Assembly (NCBI GenBank): GCA_002480015.1
Contig: DLQD01000113.1
Coordinates: forward strand, 1 to 24,751
Source of the DNA: Opitutia bacterium UBA7441
Lineage (GTDB): Bacteria; Verrucomicrobiota; Verrucomicrobiia; Opitutales; Coraliomargaritaceae
Direction: 5' to 3'
Length of the DNA stretch: 24,751 bases
The position numbers and the translations under genes are program-made. The notes beneath the pieces were generated by a model that was not told the DNA's origin, did no database searches, and saw only the letters and a program-made list of their open reading frames with translations. Positions 18,101 to 23,576 of the stretch are shown in pieces. Numbering within the stretch: the stretch's first letter is position 1; each line of letters begins with the position of its first letter.

Positions 18101-20801
18101 ACAACCCACCACTCACAACTCACCACTCACCACTCACCACTCGAATGCGCTCCGCATTCGCGGCGCCCGCGAACATAATCTAAAAAACATCAGCTGCGAG
18201 ATCCCGCACAACAAGACCACCGTCATCACCGGCGTTTCCGGTTCGGGCAAGTCTACCCTCGCTTTCGACATCATCTTCGCCGAGGGCCAGCGCCGCTTCA
18301 TGGAGTCGATGTCGGCCTACGCGCGCCAGTTCGTCGAGCAAATGCCCCGTGCCGATGTGGACGGATTAGAGGGCATAGCTCCCACCGTCGCGATTGAGCA
18401 ACGCGTGACCAAAGGCACGCGCAAATCCACCGTCGCGACCATCACTGAGGTCGCTCAATACCTGCGTCTGCTCTATGCGCGAATCGGTATCCAACATTCC
18501 CCTACAAGCGGCGAGGCCGTCGTCAGCCAAAGCGAAGCGGCCCTAGCCAAGCGCCTGCAGACTTTCCTCAAATCGAGCAAAGCCAAGGCTATCTATCTCT
18601 GCGCTCCCCTCATCCGGGGCCGCAAAGGCCACCATGAACCGCTCGCCAACTGGGCCCGCGACCACGGCTACGAAACCCTCCGCATCGACGGGCGACTCGT
18701 GCCCCTCGACCAGTTCAAAAAGCTCGACCGCTACGTCGAGCACGACATCGAACTGGTCATCTCTAAACTGTCCACTTCCCACTCTCCACTCTCCACTGCT
18801 CAAAGTCTCAAAGAGACTTTGAGACTAGGCAAAGGCAGCGCGGTCCTGATCGACGCCGCAGGCAAGGTCCTTACTTGGCTCTCCACCAAGCGGACCGACC
18901 CCACCACCGGCGAAGCCTTCCCCGAACTCGACCCGAAGCACTTCTCCTGGAACAGCCCGCGCGGCTGGTGCCCCACCTGTCGCGGCTACGGCCAGCTCTT
19001 CGACTTCATGGCGAGCGAAGAGGAGAACACCGTCGACCACTTGGACGACTTCGAAGACGGCGAGACCTGCCCCGACTGCCAGGGCGCTCGTCTCAACCCG
19101 ATCAGTCGCGCTGTCCGCTTGCCGCTCAAAAAGACTTCCCACTCCCCACTCTCCACTCCTCACTCCGTTTCCCTCCCTGAGCTCCTCGCCCTCACTCCGA
19201 CTCAACTCCTTCTAACCCTCGGGCAGATCAAAGCCGACCCACGCTCCAAAGCCGTGCTGGCCGAACTCCTGCCCGAGATCGAAGAGCGCATGCGCTTCAT
19301 GGACAGGGTCGGGCTGGACTACCTCGGGCTCGACCGCGCCACCGCTACCCTCTCCGGAGGCGAAGCGCAACGCATCCGTCTCGCAGCGCAGCTCGGCTCC
19401 AACCTCTCCGGCGCACTCTACGTGCTCGACGAACCTTCCATCGGCCTGCACGCCCGCGACAACGCCCGTTTGCTCGACTCTATGGACCAACTCCGCAAAC
19501 GCGGCAACACGCTCGTCATCGTCGAACACAACGAGGCCACCATGCGCCGCGCCGACCACATCCTCGACCTCGGGCCCGCCGCCGGCATCCACGGCGGTGA
19601 GATCGTAGCCTGCGGCAAGCTCGGCCAAATTAAAAAGGCGAGGAAATCCCTCACCGGCCAATATCTCCGACAGCGCATGAGCCATCCCCTCCGCGGCCAT
19701 CACCGCGAGCTACCCGCAGCTTGGAGCATCGGAAAAAAGAAGGCTAACGAAAACTGGATTAACCTACAAGCCGCCGCCCTGCGCAACCTCAAGGGCTTCG
19801 ACCTCCAAATCCCGAAACAACGACTCACCGCAGTCTGCGGCGTCTCCGGCGCGGGCAAAAGCACCCTCATCCGCGACCTCCTCAAACCGCTCGTCGAAAG
19901 CGCCATCGAAACCAAGTCAGCAAAGCTGACCAAAAAGGAACTCCCCACTGCCCACTCCCCACTCTCCACTACCTTCCGCGCACTCAGCGGAGCGGAGTCC
20001 GTGCGGAAGGTGATCGAAGTCGACCAGTCGCCCATCGGCAAAACCCCGCGCTCCACACCGGCTACCTATATCGGTGCCTTCGACATTATCCGTGACATCT
20101 TTGCTCAGCTGCCAGAGGCCAATATGCGGGGCTACGCTGCAGGCACCTTTTCCTTCAACACCAAAGGCGGCCGCTGCGAAACCTGCAAAGGTGCGGGCCG
20201 CATCAAGTTGGAAATGAATTTCATGCCCGACACCTATGTGACTTGCGAGGACTGCAACGGCCGCCGCTACGGTGCCGAGCTCGACGAGCTACGCTGGCAC
20301 GGCAAAAGTATCGCCGATGTTTTAAAAATGAGCTTTGAAGAGGCCGCTGAATTTTTCAGCTTTCACACGCAGCTCAGTCACCTCATGCAACTCATGGTCG
20401 AAACGGGGCTCGGCTACATCGAGCTCGGGCAATACTCGCCCACTCTCTCCGGCGGCGAAGCTCAACGACTCAAACTCGTCAGCGAGCTGGCCAAAGGCAT
20501 GCCGAGCTTCAAGGAGCGCCAATACAATAAAGGCCAGGGCAACCTCTACATCCTCGAAGAGCCGACCATCGGCCTCCACCTCAGTGACGTTGAACGCCTT
20601 ATCGAGCTTCTCCACCGCCTCGTGGACAAGGGCCATACCGTAATTGTCATTGAACACCACCTCGAAGTGATCGCCGATGCCGACTACGTCGTCGAAATCG
20701 GCCCCGACGGTGGCGACGCGGGCGGCGAACTCCTCTTCCAGGGCGATGTCGCCGGCTTAAAGAACGCCGAATCGAGCGTCACAGCGGCATTCCTGCGATA
20801 A
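15135..20801 (+). CDS. uvrA: Double-length UvrA-family protein (four ABC ATPase domains)
   Basis: This 1888-residue protein is two complete UvrA units in tandem; UvrA normally has about 940 residues and two ATPase domains, and finds DNA damage for nucleotide excision repair. Four Walker A motifs are seen at about residues 36 (GLSGAGKSS), 655 (GVSGSGKST), 1033 and 1569 (GVSGAGKST). Four signatures follow: LSGGETMRV (about 495), LSGGESQRL (844), LSGGEAQRI (1406) and LSGGEAQRL (1771). UvrA hallmarks are doubled, for example AEGQRRYVE / AEGQRRFME and DQSPVSKTPRSNP / DQSPIGKTPRSTP. CxxC-x20-CxxC zinc modules lie at about 753-780 and 1680-1707. The fourth Walker B reads ILEEPTIGLH, with Glu where Asp is usual. 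ATG 15135 was chosen because the UvrA N-terminus starts there (MPSKKEYIRLRGVRQNNLKG); ATG 15084 is an in-frame alternative. Repeat tracts interrupt the frame at nine places without breaking it. Whether it performs ordinary repair or a specialised task is unknown. Confidence 0.93.
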   Translation: MPSKKEYIRLRGVRQNNLKGFDLDLPIGQLTVVTGLSGAGKSSLVFETLHAEGQRRYVETFSPYTRQFMDLLDRPKVDGVENIRPSIAIHQSNTVKTSRSTVGTITELADYFKVWFANAATLYDPATGQPITDDNPQSAWQKLITDYDGKTALITFPINKPDNLGWEEVLRPLSAQGYTRVLRRKSGKQRVGSGEMQIIRIDELLKNNSSLSTLHSPLLVIQDRIAILNNKARSRAIEALQTAFHFGQGQIELFNDQLKSISGYIQGLRSPETGQSFRPASPALFSFNSPIGACAECRGFGRIIEIDERLVIPDHSLSIDDGAIRAFQGEVYSESLRDLQRAARKHKIRTNIPWSKLNKKELTFVMEGEPGYREGYKQWYGVNRFFEWLNGNLYKMHVRVFLSKFRSYTLCPKCHGARLQPESLCWKWHGHTLPELYQNSVSELLTLLTLHSPLSTPQETKPANDSALSGIHSRLRFLQDVGLGYLTLDRSSRSLSGGETMRVNLTSCLGSSLVDTLFVLDEPSVGLHPRDMDRLIGILRRLTDLGNTVVVVEHDEAVMRAADNLIEIGPRPGVNGGQLTFSGSYKRILKSNTHTGRYLSGRETIEPPKQRRLKPSHSPLSTPHSKTLSVFGATKHNLKDLTVHIPQQSLVCLSGVSGSGKSTLLNNVIYQNLLAKKGLTVEEPASLQDIESTLPLSDVVLVDQSPVSKTPRSNPASYSKAWDMIRKLFAQSEAAQSAGMGPGHFSFNSGDGRCPTCSGLGFERIEMQFVSDLFVPCESCEGRRFKDEVLDIEFNDKSIAQILDLDIDEALLFFAEHSKVIKCLKPMVDVGLGYLKLGQPLNTLSGGESQRLKLVSYLSRIPNPGSRTTNPGSHALILIDEPTTGLHRADVKRLIGVLQGLVDAGNSLIVIEHNLDILKVADWIIELGPEAGAAGGQIIAEGTPEHIAKTNCETAAYLREALGGTTSVSSDALLQAAEDHAPYNKTPHPQPTTHNSPLTTHHSNALRIRGAREHNLKNISCEIPHNKTTVITGVSGSGKSTLAFDIIFAEGQRRFMESMSAYARQFVEQMPRADVDGLEGIAPTVAIEQRVTKGTRKSTVATITEVAQYLRLLYARIGIQHSPTSGEAVVSQSEAALAKRLQTFLKSSKAKAIYLCAPLIRGRKGHHEPLANWARDHGYETLRIDGRLVPLDQFKKLDRYVEHDIELVISKLSTSHSPLSTAQSLKETLRLGKGSAVLIDAAGKVLTWLSTKRTDPTTGEAFPELDPKHFSWNSPRGWCPTCRGYGQLFDFMASEEENTVDHLDDFEDGETCPDCQGARLNPISRAVRLPLKKTSHSPLSTPHSVSLPELLALTPTQLLLTLGQIKADPRSKAVLAELLPEIEERMRFMDRVGLDYLGLDRATATLSGGEAQRIRLAAQLGSNLSGALYVLDEPSIGLHARDNARLLDSMDQLRKRGNTLVIVEHNEATMRRADHILDLGPAAGIHGGEIVACGKLGQIKKARKSLTGQYLRQRMSHPLRGHHRELPAAWSIGKKKANENWINLQAAALRNLKGFDLQIPKQRLTAVCGVSGAGKSTLIRDLLKPLVESAIETKSAKLTKKELPTAHSPLSTTFRALSGAESVRKVIEVDQSPIGKTPRSTPATYIGAFDIIRDIFAQLPEANMRGYAAGTFSFNTKGGRCETCKGAGRIKLEMNFMPDTYVTCEDCNGRRYGAELDELRWHGKSIADVLKMSFEEAAEFFSFHTQLSHLMQLMVETGLGYIELGQYSPTLSGGEAQRLKLVSELAKGMPSFKERQYNKGQGNLYILEEPTIGLHLSDVERLIELLHRLVDKGHTVIVIEHHLEVIADADYVVEIGPDGGDAGGELLFQGDVAGLKNAESSVTAAFLR
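15676..15720 (-). repeat. Heptad repeat tract 1 in uvrA (reverse orientation) with hairpin
   Basis: The palindrome TCTTGCG-A-CGCAAGA (15676-15690) is followed by a G-rich tract (GAGTGGG-type heptads, 15689-15720), the reverse complement of the C-rich tracts elsewhere in the gene. It encodes KSGKQRVGSGEM. The left palindrome arm belongs to the conserved UvrA sequence GYTRVLRR; the right arm is its inverted copy. Confidence 0.8.
15757..15815 (+). repeat. Heptad repeat tract 2 in uvrA
   Basis: A CCACTCT/CCACTCC tract at 15757-15789 encodes SSLSTLHSPL. After 11 bases comes the palindrome GATCGC-ATC-GCGATC (15801-15815), within the conserved DRIAI segment. With tract 1 it forms a large inverted pair flanking RIDELLKN. 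Confidence 0.75.
16467..16569 (+). repeat. Heptad repeat tract 3 in uvrA with 15-bp inverted copy
   Basis: The C-rich tract at 16467-16504 encodes LLTLLTLHSPLSTP. The following 15 bases (16505-16519, GCAGGAAACGAAGCC) are the reverse complement, with one mismatch, of 16555-16569, which encodes the conserved UvrA stretch RLRFLQ. The two arms are 35 bases apart. Confidence 0.75.
16977..17027 (+). repeat. Heptad repeat tract 4 in uvrA with perfect hairpin
   Basis: The tract at 16977-17008 encodes PSHSPLSTPHS, in the linker before the second ATPase domain. It is followed at once by the perfect palindrome AAAAACGCT-C-AGCGTTTTT (17009-17027), whose right arm is the conserved SVFGA start of that domain. 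Confidence 0.85.
17721..17762 (+). repeat. 21-bp tandem repeat inside ATPase domain 2
   Basis: AATCCCGGATC occurs at 17721 and again at 17742, exactly 21 bp apart, encoding NPGSRTT then NPGSHAL. It lies between LSRI and the Walker B segment ILIDEPTTGLH, a surface turn that would accept extra residues. The sequence is unrelated to the heptad tracts. Confidence 0.75.
18025..18044. repeat. Hairpin in the linker between the two UvrA units
   Basis: GGACGAC (18025-18031), loop CTCTGT and GTCGTCC (18038-18044) form a perfect 7-bp stem. It encodes GTTSVSSD in the non-conserved linker, 48 bases before heptad tract 5. Confidence 0.6.
18092..18160 (+). repeat. Heptad repeat tract 5 in uvrA (CCACTCA type) with hairpin
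   Basis: A CCACTCA-type tract (18092-18142) encodes HPQPTTHNSPLTTHHS between the two UvrA units. The perfect palindrome CGAATGCG-CTC-CGCATTCG (18142-18160) follows; its right arm encodes the conserved start ALRIRGA of the third ATPase domain. Confidence 0.85.
18771..18821 (+). repeat. Heptad repeat tract 6 in uvrA with perfect hairpin
   Basis: The tract at 18771-18800 encodes STSHSPLSTA. It is followed by the perfect palindrome CAAAGTCTC-AAA-GAGACTTTG (18801-18821), with the right arm in the host sequence KETLRLGKGS. Confidence 0.85.
19134..19167 (+). repeat. Heptad repeat tract 7 in uvrA
   Basis: The C-rich tract encodes TSHSPLSTPHS between RLPLKK and LPELLALT in the third ATPase region. 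No clear inverted copy is seen on either side, unlike the other tracts. Confidence 0.8.
19916..20010 (+). repeat. Heptad repeat tract 8 in uvrA with flanking hairpins
   Basis: The C-rich tract at 19941-19973 encodes LPTAHSPLSTT. Upstream is GTCAGC-AAA-GCTGAC (19916-19930). Downstream, CCTTCCGC (19972-19979) pairs with GCGGAAGG (20003-20010) in the host sequence SVRKV, with a looser extension (GCACTC opposite GAGTCCGTGC). Confidence 0.75.
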
Positions 20802-20823
20802 CTAATAAAGTTCCGTTACTCGC

Positions 20824-20892
20824 CTGTAGCCGTCGTGGCGACTCGCCATTATGCCGAAATTGCCCTTTCCGACCGAGAAACGTCGGCTACAG
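20824..20892. repeat. Palindromic repeat element with CTGTAGCCG ends
   Basis: CTGTAGCCG (20824-20832) is inverted as CGGCTACAG (20884-20892), with partial pairing further in (TCGT against ACGT). It lies 12 bp after the tandem uvrA gene's neighbourhood begins and immediately beside the longer element at 20915, suggesting a shared preference for this spot. Confidence 0.65.
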
Positions 20893-20914
20893 ACAGGGCA
20901 AGTCTCGGAACCAG

Positions 20915-21007
20915 GTAGCGAACCCGCGCCAGCGGGGTCGACGGCGAAGGCGCCCCGGCCAACTCCACTCCCCAACAACGCCGACACGACTGGCGTCGCA
21001 TCGCTAC
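20915..21007. repeat. Palindromic repeat element, copy 2 (93 bp)
   Basis: Its first 29 bases are identical to copy 1 at 9230 and its last 20 bases are identical to the end of copy 1, but the middle is different and longer. The middle includes CTCCACTCCCCA, which resembles the heptad tracts in uvrA. The arms are imperfect inverted repeats. Confidence 0.8.
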
Positions 21008-21009
21008 AG

Positions 21010-21165
21010 TCAGGACGGCGAAACCTCCGTCACCGCCCACGACAAGCTCTCGCCAGCACGATAAAGCACCAGGTTCTGCATGATGATAGCGGCCGTAAAA
21101 TCATACGAGGTCAGCGGCGTGACCCGCTCCATCATCGCTCCCTCGCGGAGAACCAATGTCAGCAT
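21010..21165 (-). CDS. Possible small protein or gene fragment (51 aa)
   Basis: The minus-strand frame from ATG 21165 reads MLTLVLREGAMMERVTP, LTSYDFTAAIIMQNLVLY, then RAGESLSWAVTEVSPS and a TGA that touches the repeat element at 21007. The composition is protein-like, but I recognise no family and see no ribosome binding site. It may be the tail of a lost gene or chance. Confidence 0.2.
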   Translation of the reverse strand: MLTLVLREGAMMERVTPLTSYDFTAAIIMQNLVLYRAGESLSWAVTEVSPS

Positions 21166-21406
21166 CCGAAAGCGCTATCCCGCAGGCATAAATAGAAAAT
21201 TCAACACAAATGCACGCCATCACAGATACATACAGATTTCTCTGCTTCAGATACCCATTTAGCTGTCCATCTGCGGTTAATTACCCGAAATCCCTCATGC
21301 AGCTACGATTAATAGCGACAGCGGCCGAACTCTCCGATACACCTACCCATACAGACATCTGCAAAACGGCAGGTTTCTGTGAATAAAATCAAAGTAACAA
21401 CAGTAT

Positions 21407-21610
21407 ATGAGCACAGGTAATGTAAAATGGTTCGATGCCGAAAAAGGCTACGGATTCATCACCCCCGAGGACGGCAGCAAAGACCTCTTTGTCCACCACT
21501 CCGAAATCCAAATGGAAGGCTACGCCTCCCTTGAAGACGGCCAAGCCGTGAGCTTCGAAGTCGGTAGCGGCCCCAAGGGCCCTTGCGCGACAAAAGTCAC
21601 GCCCGCTTAA
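21407..21610 (+). CDS. Cold-shock domain protein (CspA family)
   Basis: This 67-residue single cold-shock domain binds single-stranded RNA or DNA and acts as an RNA chaperone in the cytoplasm. The protein starts STGNVKWFDAEKGYGFI and contains RNP1 (KGYGFI) and RNP2 (LFVHHSEI). It ends with the usual GQAVSFEV and GPCATKVTPA strands. Length is standard. The ATG at 21407 is the only sensible start, though no Shine-Dalgarno sequence is visible. It is a single-gene unit: an intrinsic terminator follows at once. Many csp genes are controlled through their leader RNA; here the about 100-base AT-rich upstream stretch could serve that way, but no specific structure was identified. Confidence 0.96.
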   Translation: MSTGNVKWFDAEKGYGFITPEDGSKDLFVHHSEIQMEGYASLEDGQAVSFEVGSGPKGPCATKVTPA

Positions 21611-21637
21611 GGCAAGCCACCAACCAATTTATTTGGC

Positions 21638-21668
21638 AACGCGCTCCGTAATTGGAGCGCGTTTTTTT
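21638..21668 (+). terminator. Intrinsic terminator after the cold-shock gene
   Basis: A perfect 10-bp stem AACGCGCTCC (21638-21647) and GGAGCGCGTT (21654-21663) with loop GTAATT runs into a T-tract (21662-21668). This is the best terminator in the window and separates the cold-shock gene from the permease genes. Confidence 0.92.
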
Positions 21669-21694
21669 GGCACTATATCTCTTCGATTTAAGAT
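21667..21694 (+). promoter_or_regulatory. Candidate promoter for the oppB-like gene
   Basis: TTGGCA (21667-21672), a 16-bp spacer and TAAGAT (21689-21694) start in the T-tract of the upstream terminator. The gap to the next start codon is about 90 bases. Moderate match only. Confidence 0.3.
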
Positions 21695-21784
21695 TGGTGT
21701 TTATACATCGCCCAAACGGATGCGCGAGCTTCTGGAATTTGATATTTGATTCGACGACACAGTTGTTCAGAACAAGGCACCTAC

Positions 21785-22702
21785 ATGCACCTATTAATTT
21801 TGAGACGTCTGCTTCAAGCGATTCCCACCCTGTGGGTGATCGCGACAGCGACGTTCCTCCTGCTCCAGCTCACGCCTGGCGGCCCCTTTGATACGGAAAA
21901 GGATGTAAGCGTCGAAGTGCAGGCACTGATCAACGCCCACTACGGGTTGGATCTGCCGGTGCATGAACAATACCTGCGCTTTCTCGGGCAGCGGCTGCGG
22001 GGCGACTTCGGGCCCTCTTACAAATACGCTGGCTGGGATGTGGACGAAATCATCGCACAAAGTTTCCCTGTTTCCCTGGAGCTCGGCTTCTATGCGCTGT
22101 TGGTGGCGATCGCAGTGGGCACGCCGATCGGGGTGATCGCCGCGCTGCGCCATAAGCGGCCATCTGAGAGCGCACTCATGAGCTTCGCCATGCTGGGCAT
22201 CTGTCTGCCCTCTTTCGTTCTGGGGCCGTTGTTGATTCTCATCTTCAGTATGCAGCTGGGCTGGTTCAACCCATTCGGCTGGAACCACCCGGGCGACCGT
22301 GTGCTGCCCGCCATCACTCTCGGGCTTTTTTACGCCGCCTACATCGCGCGGCTCGCACGCAGTGGCATGCTTGATGTGATGCGGATGGACTATATCCGCA
22401 CCGCCCGCGCCAAAGGTCTGCGTGAGCGTGTGATCGTCTTTCGCCACGCACTGCGCACCGCGCTTTATCCGGTAGTGGCCTATTTGGGACCTGCCGTGGC
22501 CGGGCTGATTAGCGGATCGTTTGTCGTCGAGACCATTTTCTTCATCCCGGGGCTGGGCAGTTTCTTTGTCAACTCAGCCTTCAACCGCGACAGCACAATG
22601 GTGATGGGAACGGTGCTCTTCTACGCAGTATTGATTTTGCTCTTTAACCTGATCGTCGATCTTATTCAAATGTGGATGAACCCCCGCACCCGCCATGACT
22701 AA
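21785..22702 (+). CDS. Peptide/nickel-type ABC transporter permease, OppB/DppB family
   Basis: This 305-residue inner-membrane permease matches E. coli OppB (306 residues) in length. It opens with the family N-terminus (ILRRLLQAIPTLWVIATATF), then QLTPGGPFD and YGLDLPVHEQYLRFLGQRLRGDFG. Membrane helices follow, with the EAA-type loop around DYIRTARAKGLRERVIVFRHALR, where the ATPase docks, and the end contains ETIFFIPGLGSFFVNSAF. I chose the ATG at 21785; the frame extends upstream to 21746, but that part has no family resemblance and an AAGG lies eight bases before 21785. It overlaps the OppC-like gene by 8 bp. No binding protein or ATPase gene lies nearby, so those components must be encoded elsewhere. 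The substrate could be oligopeptide, sugar-oligomer or nickel. Confidence 0.94.
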   Translation: MHLLILRRLLQAIPTLWVIATATFLLLQLTPGGPFDTEKDVSVEVQALINAHYGLDLPVHEQYLRFLGQRLRGDFGPSYKYAGWDVDEIIAQSFPVSLELGFYALLVAIAVGTPIGVIAALRHKRPSESALMSFAMLGICLPSFVLGPLLILIFSMQLGWFNPFGWNHPGDRVLPAITLGLFYAAYIARLARSGMLDVMRMDYIRTARAKGLRERVIVFRHALRTALYPVVAYLGPAVAGLISGSFVVETIFFIPGLGSFFVNSAFNRDSTMVMGTVLFYAVLILLFNLIVDLIQMWMNPRTRHD

Positions 22703-23576
22703 GCTGGAACGAGAAGTCATGGCTACCGAAGCGCGCTCGCTGGGACGCGACGCCTGGGAGCGTCTCTGCACCAATCGCATGGCACGGATCGGCGGCGGGC
22801 TCTTTATCGGAATCGCCCTGCTCTGTCTGATCGGGCCCTTCTTCGTACCGCACGCGCTCGATACGACGCAGTTGGCCTACGGGGCGCAGCCGCCCACGTG
22901 GACACATTGGTTCGGCACGGACGAGCTGGGGCGCGACATTCTGGTGCGCACTTTGATCGGTGGGCGCATTTCCATCTGCGTCGGCTTCGCGGCCACAGCG
23001 GTGGCGTTGTTGATCGGTGTGGCCTACGGAATGATCGCCGGCTACTACGGTGGGCGAATGGAAGCAATCATGATGCGCTTCGTCGACACGCTCTATGCGT
23101 TGCCCTTTACGATCATCGTGATCCTGCTCACCGTGCTGCTCGGGCGAAGTATCTTATTGATTTTCCTCGCGATCGGCGCTGTCGAATGGCTCACCATGGC
23201 ACGGATCGTGTGCGGGCAGACCAAGGCTCTGCGCCAGCAGGCCTTCATCGATGCAGCCATCATCGGCGGCGTGCCGACGCATCGAATTCTCGCACGCCAC
23301 ATACTGCCAAACCTGCTGAGCCCGGTCATCGTATTTACCACGCTGACCATTCCGGCAGTTATTTTATTAGAGTCTGTGATCAGCTTCCTCGGCCTGGGCG
23401 TGCAACCACCGATGAGCTCTTGGGGCATCCTCATCAACGAAGGCGCAGTCAAACTCGACATCTACCCTTGGATGCTAATCTTCCCCGCCCTCTTTTTCTC
23501 GCTGACGATTTTTGCACTCAACTTCATCGGCGACGGTCTGCGCGACGCGCTGGACCCGAAGGATACGTCTGTTTAG
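22695..23576 (+). CDS. Peptide/nickel-type ABC transporter permease, OppC/DppC family
   Basis: This 293-residue second permease pairs with the OppB-like protein. The N-terminal soluble stretch (ARSLGRDAWERLCTNRMARIG) leads into the first helix (GLFIGIALLCLIGPFFV), then HWFGTDELGRDILVRTLIGG, the family hallmark. The ATPase-contact loop is AFIDAAIIGGVPTHRILARHI, and the end reads GDGLRDALDPK, typical for OppC. It starts inside the end of the OppB-like gene (8-bp overlap). Its stop overlaps the stop of the convergent downstream gene by 4 bp, so no room is left for a terminator between them. Confidence 0.94.
   Translation: MTKLEREVMATEARSLGRDAWERLCTNRMARIGGGLFIGIALLCLIGPFFVPHALDTTQLAYGAQPPTWTHWFGTDELGRDILVRTLIGGRISICVGFAATAVALLIGVAYGMIAGYYGGRMEAIMMRFVDTLYALPFTIIVILLTVLLGRSILLIFLAIGAVEWLTMARIVCGQTKALRQQAFIDAAIIGGVPTHRILARHILPNLLSPVIVFTTLTIPAVILLESVISFLGLGVQPPMSSWGILINEGAVKLDIYPWMLIFPALFFSLTIFALNFIGDGLRDALDPKDTSV

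Larger units (their letters stand above)
20802..21406. other. Gene-poor region between uvrA and the cold-shock gene
   Basis: This 605-bp gap carries two palindromic repeat elements (20824-20892 and 20915-21007), a short minus-strand frame of doubtful reality (21010-21165), and the AT-rich leader region of the cold-shock gene. Between 21166 and about 21340 I see nothing recognisable. Confidence 0.6.

Noticed and set aside
15689..19973. Heptad tracts considered as a CRISPR array or minisatellite array
   Set aside because: Tracts are 30-50 bp, scattered over more than 4 kb inside a gene, without uniform spacers, so neither description fits.
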